This document shows, piece after piece, positions 49,667 to 57,522 of a stretch of DNA of 64,000 nucleotides. The notes beneath the pieces were generated by a model. The model saw nothing but the letters and a program-made list of their open reading frames with translations. It was not told where the DNA came from and made no database searches. Position numbers and translations under genes: made by a program. Each line of letters starts with the position of its first letter. Within the stretch, counting starts at the first letter, position 1. Origin of the DNA: CALKHT01 sp964511575 (GTDB taxonomy: Bacteria; Planctomycetota; Phycisphaerae; Phycisphaerales; Phycisphaeraceae); assembly GCA_964511575.1 (NCBI GenBank), contig CAZEFM010000007.1:1-64000 (forward strand). The letters are read 5' to 3'.

Positions 49667-51685
49667 TTACTTCTTCTTGTCGCCGATCTGCGCCTGAGCA
49701 GCACCGAGGGCTTTGAGCCATCGGCCGAGACACATGATGGGGAAGTAGAGCCGGTACAGGTGGTAGCGCAGGTAGAAGACGCGCGGGAAGCCGGTGCCGG
49801 TGAACCAGGGCTCATCCCATGTGCCGGATTCGAGTTGCGTCTTGACCAGCCACTTGATGCCGCGCTGAACATCGGGGTCGGTCGGGCCATACACCGCCAT
49901 CATCGCCATGGTGCCCCATGCGGTCTGGCTGGCGGTGGAAGGACCGGTGCCCATGAGGCTGCGGTCTTCGTAGGTGTCGCACGATTCGCCGAACGAGCCA
50001 TCGTCCTTCTGCACGCTCTTGAGCCAGCGTCCGGCCTTTTGCACCCAGGCAACGTTCATGTCCTGTCCGACTGTCTTGAGGCCGCACAACACCTGCCACG
50101 TGCCGTAGATGTAGTTGACGCCCCAACGTCCGAACCAGCAGCCTTCGGGTTCCTGCTTGCTGATGATGAAGCGAATGGCGCGCTGCACCGCCGGATGGTC
50201 GGGCAGGAATCCGTGATGGCCGAGGCATTCGAGGGTGCGACCCGCGATGTCGGGGCAGGAGGGGTCCTGAATGGCGTTGTGGTCGGCAAACGGCACGTGC
50301 TCGAGCAGCGGCCGTTCCTTGGTGCGGTCGAACGCGGCCCAGCCACCGTCGTCGTTCTGCATGGCCAGGACCCATTCCACGCCGCGCTTGGCCGCCGCGA
50401 TCGCCTCGGGCCCACCGATGCGCTTAAGCGCCATGGCGACCATGGCGGTGTCGTCAACGTCGGGGTAGTAGCCGTTGTTGAACTCGAAGTACCAGCCGCT
50501 GGGTTCGACGGGGCGATGCACGTTGGCGATCCAGTCCCCCGCGTGACGGCACTCCTTGCTTACCAGCCACTCGGCGCACTTCTTCGTGTGAGCTTCGCCT
50601 TCATCCAGGCCCGCTTCCGTCAGCGCATAGGCTGCGATGCCCGTGTCCCAGATGGGGCTGAAGCACGGCTGAATGCGGATGTGATCGTTTTCCTCATCGA
50701 CGATCATCAGATCGTCCAGATGCTTGGCGGCTTCGACCAGCAGCGGGTGGTCTTCCTTGTAGCCGAGGCATCGCAGGGCGATGAGGATGTAGACCATGGG
50801 CGGGAAGATCGCGCCCAGGCCATCGGAGCGCTCGGTGCGTTCGATGATCCAATCCTCGATGGTCTGCAGAGCCCGACGACGCAGCGGGGTCATGCCCGCC
50901 CGGTCGACGAGTTTGAGCACCTTGTCGAGCGAGATGAAGATCTTGGACCAGGTGCGGTGGGCGTCGCCGTTGGGCATGAGCCGGTGGCGGGCACGCTGGT
51001 CGACGTAGAGTTCATCGATGCCCAGTTCAGGCGGAAGCCGTCGCACGGGGCGGTGGCTGGTGACGATCGACAAGGGCGTGATCATGGTGCGCGTCCAGGC
51101 GCTGACCTTGTCGAGGTTGAAGTAGAACCATTTGGGCAGGAAGACGATCTCGGGGGGAATGGAGGGAACCGCGTCGTAGCGGATCTGCCCCAGCGCGGCG
51201 AGGTAGAACTTGGTGAAGCTGTTGCACCGTTCGGCCCCGCCGAGTTCGCGGATGAGTTCGCGCGTGCGGGCCATGTGCGGCGCGTTGATATCATCGCCCA
51301 TCAGCTTGAGGGCGAAGTAGCCTTTCACCGTGGCGCTGATGTCGGGCTTGGCGCCGGGGTACTGCACCCACGCGCCATTGGGCTGCTGCAAATGACGCAG
51401 GTAGTTGGCGATGCGCGGCAGGCGCGGATCGTTCTCCTGGCTGATGATCCACTTGAGCAGGATGTATTCGCTCTCGAGGATTGAGTCGCCCTCGAGTTCG
51501 GCACACCAGTAGCCGTCGGGATTCTGCTGATCGAGCAGGTTGTTGACCGCGGCGGTCAACGATTGACGCACACTCTGAATGAAACCGGCGGGCACATCGA
51601 CCGTGGTCGACGGCGACAACGTCCCCACGGGACCGACGCGTTTGGCGGGTTGCTGCGCGAGATCGGTTAAACCTGAATTGCTCAT
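49667..51685 (-). CDS. shc: Squalene-hopene cyclase
   Basis: The 672-residue enzyme cyclises squalene to hopene or hopanol at the inner membrane. The catalytic acid motif DVDDTAM is present, and the QW repeats are plain: QNPDGYWCAELEGD, QQPNGAWVQYPG, QNDDGGWAAFDR, QEPEGCWFGRWG and QKDDGSFGES. GRWGVNYIYGTWQVL matches the family active-site region. Length is slightly above the usual 630 residues, with a Ser/Thr/Pro-rich N-terminal extension of about 35. ATG 51685 has GGGGGTGG about eight bases upstream. No squalene synthase genes (hpnCDE) or other hopanoid genes are adjacent, so precursor supply is encoded elsewhere. Confidence 0.94.
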   Translation of the reverse strand: MSNSGLTDLAQQPAKRVGPVGTLSPSTTVDVPAGFIQSVRQSLTAAVNNLLDQQNPDGYWCAELEGDSILESEYILLKWIISQENDPRLPRIANYLRHLQQPNGAWVQYPGAKPDISATVKGYFALKLMGDDINAPHMARTRELIRELGGAERCNSFTKFYLAALGQIRYDAVPSIPPEIVFLPKWFYFNLDKVSAWTRTMITPLSIVTSHRPVRRLPPELGIDELYVDQRARHRLMPNGDAHRTWSKIFISLDKVLKLVDRAGMTPLRRRALQTIEDWIIERTERSDGLGAIFPPMVYILIALRCLGYKEDHPLLVEAAKHLDDLMIVDEENDHIRIQPCFSPIWDTGIAAYALTEAGLDEGEAHTKKCAEWLVSKECRHAGDWIANVHRPVEPSGWYFEFNNGYYPDVDDTAMVAMALKRIGGPEAIAAAKRGVEWVLAMQNDDGGWAAFDRTKERPLLEHVPFADHNAIQDPSCPDIAGRTLECLGHHGFLPDHPAVQRAIRFIISKQEPEGCWFGRWGVNYIYGTWQVLCGLKTVGQDMNVAWVQKAGRWLKSVQKDDGSFGESCDTYEDRSLMGTGPSTASQTAWGTMAMMAVYGPTDPDVQRGIKWLVKTQLESGTWDEPWFTGTGFPRVFYLRYHLYRLYFPIMCLGRWLKALGAAQAQIGDKKK

Positions 51686-52062
51686 CCGTTTCCACCCCCA
51701 TCACGAACCGCCGGGTCCCACGCCGACGAGGTTCGCTGGGTAACTGACGCTGCCGGATTTGCCGGCACTACCTGTCTTTCCTTAAGTTCCAAGACTAGCA
51801 CAACGTGTGAGGGCATTCAACATAAATGCGATAAGGAGCGCATTGTCGTTGTGCCGCGTCCTGTCCGCGCCGTCTGAGCGGGTGTGCCGCCCGGATCAAC
51901 GTTGTGGCAGCCCGTCGCCGAAGTGATGGCGATGTGGTGAACCGGAAGATTTGGGTACCGCCTCCGCACGTGAGCGGTCCACATGGGGGGATGTTTGATT
52001 CATGGGTAAGATTGTCTACTATACCGCGCGGGGAAACACTCGATTAGGTCAGGCCTCCTTAG
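51686..52062. other. Divergent intergenic region between shc and the bc-complex genes
   Basis: These 377 bases contain no gene. On the shc side the first 100 bases include a hairpin GCCGG-CAAAT-CCGGC and a long GC-rich stretch directly before the ribosome-binding site, which suggests a structured leader. AT-rich words near 51820-51850 and 52005-52025 are candidate promoter regions. The GTG start of the HEAT-repeat gene at 52063 has no ribosome-binding site; the sequence before it reads CCTCCTT. Confidence 0.4.
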
Positions 52063-53193
52063 GTGAATCGCACAACCGATCCAACTGACACGCAGGCGCC
52101 GGGCGCGAAACGTCCGGCTGTCGATGCGCCTCCGATGCCTCCCCTGAAGCCCGCCGGTTCCACACCGGTGTCCGGCCCATCGGCGAATCCCGCGGTCACG
52201 ACGATTGAAGCGCCGCCGTCCTTCGGCCGGCAGATGGCGCAGTTGGTGATCATTCCAGCGGTTATCGTGCTGGTGTCGATCGGCGTGGTGGCGCTGCTGG
52301 GGATGCTGGTGCGGTCGCCAGATTCGATCGATCACCTGCTCGTGCGTCTGCAGCAGCCGATCGGCATGGGTCGCACGGCCATGGGCCTGCAGGACCCGCG
52401 GTACCTGGACCGCTGCCGGGCGGCGCAGGATCTGGCGACGCGCATTCCGCACCTGACCGATGCGCTTGAGCGGGCGAAGGTGAACGAAGTGCTCATCGCC
52501 ACGCTGGCGCAAATCAATGATCCGCAGCAGGATGTGGAGCTACAGACCTATTTGCTGCTGGCGATCGGGCTGCTCGGTGAAGACGGCGGGCTGGATGTGA
52601 TTCTCGATCGTCTGGCAACGGGCGAAGGGAAGCTGGTGGAGGCGGCGGTGGGGGGCGTGCTTGCCTGGCCCGATGTGGAGGCGGCAAGGCGGGCAACGCC
52701 GGACCTGGTGCGCGTGCTGAACAATAAGGATGCGCTGGTGCGGGCGGAAGCGGCGGCGGCGCTGGGGAAACTGGCGGAGCCGGATGACGCGGCGGCGATT
52801 GCCGCGCTGGCCCAGGCGATGGAGGTGGTGGGCAGCGAGGGGCGCGATGTGGCGTGGAACGCGGGGGTGGCGCTCGCGAAGCTGGGCGATCGACGGGGGA
52901 TTGCGATGGTGACGGGGTTGCTACTGAACCGTGAAGCGTTGGCGCAGTTGCCCGCCGGTGAGACGGGCGCTGAGGCGGCGCAGTTGATGCCGCCGAGCCT
53001 TCAGGATCGGGTGATGGTGCACACGCTGGCGAACGTGATGAGCAGCGATGGCACGACGCACACGGTGCATATGAAGGATTCGGCGATTTGGGATAAGATC
53101 GGCGAACTGGCCGAGAAAGACCCCAGCCGTGAGGTTCGCCGCGCCGCGCAGGCGTTGCTGGACCGACGCGGGAAAGTCGATCTGTTAGAGTAG
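52063..53193 (+). CDS. HEAT-repeat membrane protein linked to the bc-type complex
   Basis: The 376-residue protein begins with a Pro/Ala-rich cytoplasmic-type segment of about 55 residues. One transmembrane helix follows (LVIIPAVIVLVSIGVVALLGMLV), then a helical domain of HEAT-like repeats. Examples are VELQTYLLLAIGLLGEDGGLDVILDRL, VEAAVGGVLAW, VRAEAAAALGKLAEPDD and RDVAWNAGVALAKLGDRRG, ending in SREVRRAAQALLDRRGKV. GTG 52063 is the only start that covers the whole protein and it lacks a clear ribosome-binding site. The ferredoxin-Rieske gene begins only six bases after its stop, so a structural or assembly role in the cytochrome complex is suggested. HEAT repeats normally bind other proteins. 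No redox cofactor motif is present. Confidence 0.8.
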   Translation: MNRTTDPTDTQAPGAKRPAVDAPPMPPLKPAGSTPVSGPSANPAVTTIEAPPSFGRQMAQLVIIPAVIVLVSIGVVALLGMLVRSPDSIDHLLVRLQQPIGMGRTAMGLQDPRYLDRCRAAQDLATRIPHLTDALERAKVNEVLIATLAQINDPQQDVELQTYLLLAIGLLGEDGGLDVILDRLATGEGKLVEAAVGGVLAWPDVEAARRATPDLVRVLNNKDALVRAEAAAALGKLAEPDDAAAIAALAQAMEVVGSEGRDVAWNAGVALAKLGDRRGIAMVTGLLLNREALAQLPAGETGAEAAQLMPPSLQDRVMVHTLANVMSSDGTTHTVHMKDSAIWDKIGELAEKDPSREVRRAAQALLDRRGKVDLLE

Positions 53194-53199
53194 CAACAC

Positions 53200-54270
53200 A
53201 TGGCTGAAACCCATCAGGAAGTCGTGAAGGTGTGGATCGCCCCGGGCTGCATCGTTTGCGATGCATGCGAGAGCGATTGCCCGGAAGTCTTTGACGTACA
53301 GGAAGAAACGTGCGTCATCCGCCCCGAGGCGTTGAAGGCGGAGTTTACCCGACCGCTGACGCCGTCGATCATCACGGCGTCGGAGGGTTGCCCGGTCGAC
53401 GTCATCAAGTACGAGACGATCGAAGTGGAGGGCCCCGAGCCCTGGGCCGGCCAGGAAGCCGAGGCGGCGGCGGCAGCGCCTGCGGCGGGCGGTGGCGGCG
53501 GGGCGGCGAAGAAGGCGGGGCCCGTCATCCCCGAAGGCCCGCCCGATCCGAAGTGGGCGGGGCTGTTGCGGACAGCCCACACCAGCGGCAGCCGCTCCGG
53601 CGGTGGTCCGGGTGTGCAGACGCGTCCGGCGGCGAAGGTGTCGGCAGAGATCATCGCCACCGCATTGCCCGAGGATGCGCCGCCTGACGCCAAGGTGGCC
53701 GCGATCGTGGGCACGGGTTATGCCCGTCCCAAGGGCACAGTCGCGCAGCGGATTCGCGAGCGGTCGGGCATCTCCCGACGCGAGGCAACCGGCGTCGCGG
53801 CGGGCACGGCTGCGCTCCTGGCGATCGGCTGGGGCGCGATGCTGGGCACCGCAGCCACCGTGGGCGGTGCGTTGCAGTCGTTCCTCGTGCCCAAGCTCAC
53901 CAAGGAACCGCCTTCAACGTTCAAGGCCGGCAAGATCAGCGACTATCCCGACGACGGCGTCTACGAACAGTACAAGGGCTCGCAGCAGGTGTGGATCGTG
54001 CGGCAGAAGGGCAGGCTCTTCGCCCTGTCGACGATCTGCACGCACCTGGGCTGCATCCCCAACTGGATGGCGGCGGATGCGAAGTTCAAGTGCCCGTGCC
54101 ACGGCTCGGGTTTCTATATGGATGGCGTCAACTTCGAAGGCCCGGCGCCGCGACCGCTGGAGCGGTTCGCCATCGGGCTCGACGGCGACACGATCGTCGT
54201 GGACAAGGGCAAGAAATTCCGTGCGGAGCTGAGTCAGTGGGGCCTGCCCGGCTCGGAACTGATCGTGTGA
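53200..54270 (+). CDS. Ferredoxin-Rieske fusion protein of a bc-type complex
   Basis: The 356-residue protein joins two iron-sulfur modules. Residues 1-75 form a ferredoxin with C17, C20, C23 and C27 (GCIVCDACESDCPEVF) and a distal C64 in SEGCPVDVI. A Gly/Ala/Pro-rich linker follows. SGISRREATGVAAGTAALLA (from residue 189) is a twin-arginine-like motif entering a transmembrane helix of about 28 residues. The C-terminal Rieske domain binds [2Fe-2S] through C280, H282, C285 and C298, C300, H301 (CTHLGC and CPCHGS). The ferredoxin precedes the helix, so it should face the cytoplasm while the Rieske head is exported. The family normally lacks the N-terminal module. Cytochrome b genes follow directly. 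Confidence 0.9.
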   Translation: MAETHQEVVKVWIAPGCIVCDACESDCPEVFDVQEETCVIRPEALKAEFTRPLTPSIITASEGCPVDVIKYETIEVEGPEPWAGQEAEAAAAAPAAGGGGGAAKKAGPVIPEGPPDPKWAGLLRTAHTSGSRSGGGPGVQTRPAAKVSAEIIATALPEDAPPDAKVAAIVGTGYARPKGTVAQRIRERSGISRREATGVAAGTAALLAIGWGAMLGTAATVGGALQSFLVPKLTKEPPSTFKAGKISDYPDDGVYEQYKGSQQVWIVRQKGRLFALSTICTHLGCIPNWMAADAKFKCPCHGSGFYMDGVNFEGPAPRPLERFAIGLDGDTIVVDKGKKFRAELSQWGLPGSELIV

Positions 54271-54396
54271 TCGCCGCGACGAAGTTGCTGTGATGCGGCT
54301 CGAAAAGTGCTGGCGGCGTCAGTTGCGGACGCTCCGGCATTCGCTACGATCTACCCGCAATCGTCTGACACGACGGCAACTGCCGCCAATCTTCGG

Positions 54397-55185
54397 ATGG
54401 ATTTGATGATTTCGCCTCTTCTCAACTACGTTCGCTCGACACAGGTCTGGAACTCGATCTTCCGCCACGGCATCCCGCGCGATCGCCGAACCCGCGTCAT
54501 GGCGGTCATGAGCAACGTGTTCCTGCACCTGCACCCGGTGGCGGTGCGCAAGAGCGGCATCCGTCTGTCGTTCACCTGGTGCATGGGCGGGTTGACGTTC
54601 TTCCTCTTCCTGGCGGAAGCGATCAGCGGCGTGCTGCTGATGTTCTACTACCGTCCCGTGGTGGAATACGCCTATGCGGACATTCAGGCGCTGCGTTCGC
54701 ACGTGACGCTGGGCCTTTTGCGGGAGATTCACCGGTGGGGCGCCCACGCGATGATCATCGCGATCTGGCTGCACATGATGCGTGTGTTTCTGACCGGTTC
54801 GTACAAGCCGCCGCGCGAGTTCAACTGGGGCGTGGGCGTGATCCTGCTGGTGGTGACGATGCTTCTGTCGTTCACGGGTTATCTGTTGCCGTGGGATCAG
54901 TTGGCGATCTGGGCGATCACCGTGGGGGCGAACATGGGCAAGGCGACGCCGGTCATGGGTACCGGCGGGCCGTTCAGCGATCTGTTGACGATCGGCGGGG
55001 TGCCTCTGGTGACGACGCGATCGGACGCGGCGTACCTGCTGCTGGCGAACACAAGCGTGGGTGAAAACACGCTGATGCGTTTCTACGTGCTGCACTGCAT
55101 CGCGCTGCCGCTGGCGGCGGCGACGCTCATCGCGGTGCACTTCTGGCGCATCCGCAAGGACGGCGGCATCAGCGGACCGCTGTGA
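54397..55185 (+). CDS. Cytochrome b, N-terminal (b6-type) subunit
   Basis: The 262-residue protein is the four-helix haem-binding half of a cytochrome b. The expected haem ligands are H112 and H126 in one helix (EIHRWGAHAMIIAIWLHMMRV) and H233 and H248 in another (VLHCIALPLAAATLIAVHFW). The spacings of 14 and 15 residues match the b6 pattern rather than mitochondrial cytochrome b. The loop SFTGYLLPWDQLAIWAITVGANM is the conserved Qo-side region. ATG 54397 is used, and ATG 54406 is equally possible. A longer open frame upstream has no membrane or conserved sequence. The C-terminal half is a separate gene at 55379, so cytochrome b is split. Confidence 0.9.
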   Translation: MDLMISPLLNYVRSTQVWNSIFRHGIPRDRRTRVMAVMSNVFLHLHPVAVRKSGIRLSFTWCMGGLTFFLFLAEAISGVLLMFYYRPVVEYAYADIQALRSHVTLGLLREIHRWGAHAMIIAIWLHMMRVFLTGSYKPPREFNWGVGVILLVVTMLLSFTGYLLPWDQLAIWAITVGANMGKATPVMGTGGPFSDLLTIGGVPLVTTRSDAAYLLLANTSVGENTLMRFYVLHCIALPLAAATLIAVHFWRIRKDGGISGPL

Positions 55186-55378
55186 GAACTTCAACCACCG
55201 AGGACACACAGATCACGGAGGACGGCAAACGGCCTGTCAGACAGGAGCGGGCGAAGCAGGCAGAGACTTAGAGGTTCAGGCGTTTCTCCGCTCCCTCTGC
55301 GTTCACCTGTGCTGATTGTTTCCTCGGAACTTCGTTGTTCGCTGTGCCCCGGGTGGTTCAAATTTTGGATTGAGACGT

Positions 55379-56515
55379 ATGTTGTCGAGCATCATCACAT
55401 TGGCGGCAGGCGGGGGCGCAGGCGGATCCAGTTTTGACGGGCTGAAGAACCTGATCAACACGCTGAGCGTGCCGGAGATCAGCCTCCCGCTGTTCTTTCT
55501 GCCGCTGTTTGTGCTGATTATTGTGGCGTACAAGGTTTGGACGCGGCCGGCAATCGCCGCATCGCTGCTGCTGCTGTTCTGCGTGGCGTACTTCGGCAGC
55601 ATGATTATCGATGAGAACTACCGCGCCATCGTGATGAAGCCGGACAACGTGCCCATCACGATGATGCTTCTGGGCGTGGGTTTCTGCCTCTGGTGGGCGT
55701 TTCGTCAGGCGGCGATCAACGATGAACGCATCAAGGCGGGCCAGCCGCTGATCGAAGAGGACAAGGACGACAAGGTGCTGGTGTGGCCGGACCTGGTCTA
55801 CACCGAGATGATCTGTATGGTAATCGCGACGGCTGCACTTCTGGTGTGGTCGATCGCGCTGCCCGCGCCGCTGGAAGCGCCTGCCAACCCGGCAGGACCG
55901 CCCAACCCCTCCAAGGCACCCTGGTACTTCCTGGGGCTGCAGGAAATGCTCGTCTACTTCGACCCGTGGATGGCGGGCGTGCTGTTGCCGGGCATGATCA
56001 TCACCGGCCTCATCGCCATGCCCTACATCGACACCAACCCCAAGGGCAACGGCTACTACACGCTGTCGCAGCGCAAGTTCGCCATCACGGTGTGGATGTT
56101 CGGCTTCCTGATTCTGTGGGTGGTGCTGATCGTGTTCGGCACGTTTCTCCGTGGACCCAACTGGAACTTCTTCGGACCGTTCCAGTACTGGGACGCCCAC
56201 CTGCAGGTGCCACTGACGAACGTGAACCTGAGCGAAATGTTCTGGGGTGACCTTCTGGGCCGGCCCATGCCGGAAAATCTCATCGTGCGTGAGATCGTCG
56301 GCATCGTGTTCGTCTTCGTGTGGGTCATCGTGCTGCCGATCATCCTGGCGCGCACGGTGATGCGGAAGATGTACGAGCAGCTCGGCTCGGTGCGGTTTTA
56401 CGTGATGGCGATTCACCTGGTCGTCATGGGCATGCTGCCTTTGAAGATGGTGCTTCGCTGGACGATGACCCTGAAGTACTTCGTGAACCTGCCGGAGTGG
56501 AACCTGAACCTGTGA
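55379..56515 (+). CDS. Cytochrome b C-terminal (subunit IV-like) protein with extra N-terminal membrane domain
   Basis: The 378-residue protein is the quinol-site half of the split cytochrome b. The Qo signature region reads PNPSKAPWYFLGLQEMLVYFDPW, where bc1 complexes have PEWY. Here the residue before PWY is Ala, so the Qo glutamate is missing. The first 130 residues add two or three further helices (ISLPLFFLPLFVLIIVAYKVW, IAASLLLLFCVAYFGSMII, MMLLGVGFCLWWAFR) not found in plant subunit IV. The C-terminal helices (ITVWMFGFLILWVVLIVFG, VREIVGIVFVFVWVIVLPIILA) complete the domain. ATG 55379 is chosen. No cytochrome c1 or f gene follows, so the electron acceptor of this complex is not encoded here. 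Confidence 0.87.
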   Translation: MLSSIITLAAGGGAGGSSFDGLKNLINTLSVPEISLPLFFLPLFVLIIVAYKVWTRPAIAASLLLLFCVAYFGSMIIDENYRAIVMKPDNVPITMMLLGVGFCLWWAFRQAAINDERIKAGQPLIEEDKDDKVLVWPDLVYTEMICMVIATAALLVWSIALPAPLEAPANPAGPPNPSKAPWYFLGLQEMLVYFDPWMAGVLLPGMIITGLIAMPYIDTNPKGNGYYTLSQRKFAITVWMFGFLILWVVLIVFGTFLRGPNWNFFGPFQYWDAHLQVPLTNVNLSEMFWGDLLGRPMPENLIVREIVGIVFVFVWVIVLPIILARTVMRKMYEQLGSVRFYVMAIHLVVMGMLPLKMVLRWTMTLKYFVNLPEWNLNL

Positions 56516-56544
56516 CAATCAGGGTTCGGGGGCGGGGACGAGGT

Positions 56545-56916
56545 TCAGATTTGCGTGCAGGCGAGGCCGGCGGCGGCGGCGAGCGGGCCGGTGACGACGC
56601 TGAGCAGCAGGTAGGCTGCGGCGGCACGCCACGCACCGCGCTCCAGAAGGCGGACGGCATCCAACATCCAGGTCGAGAACGTGGTGTAAGCGCCGAGAAA
56701 TCCGCCGCCGAGGATGAACGTCCATTCGCCCATCGACGCATCGGTGGTGCTGCCGACAACCAAGCCCAGCAGCAATGCGCCGGTGACGTTGACGAGGAAA
56801 ATCCCCGTCGGCCAGGTTGGCGCGATGCGTGCTGCCACCGCCCGGTCGACGGCGTACCGTGCCGCTGTGCCCGCGCCGCCGGCTACCGCGATGCCAAACC
56901 AGGTCGCCAGCGTCAT
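56545..56916 (-). CDS. fluC: Fluoride channel subunit FluC/CrcB (second of a pair)
   Basis: The 123-residue protein is a small four-helix fluoride exporter. Family features are AGGAGTAARYAVDRAV near the N-terminus, PTGIFLVNVTGALLLGLV with the central Asn of the pore, and GGGFLGAYTTFSTWMLDAV, whose TTFST segment lines the fluoride path. Its ATG overlaps the stop codon of the upstream homologue by four bases (ATGA). Paired crcB genes often make heterodimeric channels, and the two proteins here differ enough for that to be likely. A much longer open frame extends upstream and is not coding. Confidence 0.92.
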   Translation of the reverse strand: MTLATWFGIAVAGGAGTAARYAVDRAVAARIAPTWPTGIFLVNVTGALLLGLVVGSTTDASMGEWTFILGGGFLGAYTTFSTWMLDAVRLLERGAWRAAAAYLLLSVVTGPLAAAAGLACTQI

Positions 56917-57371
56917 GCCTTGTCCTCCACGTCCGGCCGTTGCCGCGCAAAGGATCGCCCGATGAACAATCCCGCCGCCGCTGCGATGAGGCCCGCAACG
57001 ACGCTGCCCGATGCATAGGCGAACGCCAGATCGAGCCGTGTGTGGCTGAGTTGCACCATCTCGATACTGAACGCTGAAAACGTGGTGAACGCCCCCAGCA
57101 CGCCGGTACACAGCAGCAGGCGCAACGTTTCCCACCTTGGCGCATGCAAAACTGCAGCAATGACGCCGAGGACGAAAGCGCCCAACACGTTGATCGACAA
57201 CGTCGACCAGGGCATCGATCCCGCAACCACAGGGAAGGCGGTGCTGATGACGCAGCGTGCCGTTGCGCCGATCATGCCGCCGCCGACCACCGCACTGAAT
57301 GCCCGTGCGGTTGACACCGACGGTGTGACGGCTGATGGTGATGCGGTGGTGCTGGTCGAGTGACGCGTCAT
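56913..57371 (-). CDS. fluC: Fluoride channel subunit FluC/CrcB (first of a pair)
   Basis: The 152-residue homologue carries an N-terminal Ser/Thr-rich extension of about 25 residues, then VVGGGMIGATARCVISTA, MPWSTLSINVLGAFVLGVIAAV with the pore Asn, and TGVLGAFTTFSAFSIEM with the TTFS motif. The second fluC starts inside its stop codon. It exports fluoride and protects enolase and pyrophosphatase. The upstream region is divergent from mrdA. I looked there for a fluoride riboswitch and saw none, so the control is unknown. Confidence 0.9.
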   Translation of the reverse strand: MTRHSTSTTASPSAVTPSVSTARAFSAVVGGGMIGATARCVISTAFPVVAGSMPWSTLSINVLGAFVLGVIAAVLHAPRWETLRLLLCTGVLGAFTTFSAFSIEMVQLSHTRLDLAFAYASGSVVAGLIAAAAGLFIGRSFARQRPDVEDKA

Positions 57372-57448
57372 GGATGGTGCATGATAGTCGTGCGGTGGCC
57401 GCCGCGGGATCGATTGTCGATCGTGAGCCGGTTGTCGGCCGATAACGG

Positions 57449-57479
57449 TTGAGGCGGTGGTCCGCGCAGGGCTTATAAT
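57449..57479 (+). promoter_or_regulatory. Candidate promoter of mrdA-rodA
   Basis: A perfect TATAAT (57474-57479) is preceded by TTGAGG (57449-57454) with a 19-base spacer, slightly longer than optimal. The element lies 44 bases upstream of the mrdA start. Confidence 0.55.
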
Positions 57480-57522
57480 CTGCGCCGACAGGGTAACCAG
57501 CTCGATTGCCGAAAAGCTTCGT

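Noticed and set aside
57372..57522. Fluoride riboswitch upstream of the fluC pair
   Set aside because: I looked on the - strand for the conserved GGTGATGG-type start and the downstream pairing elements and found none. A covariance-model search would be decisive.
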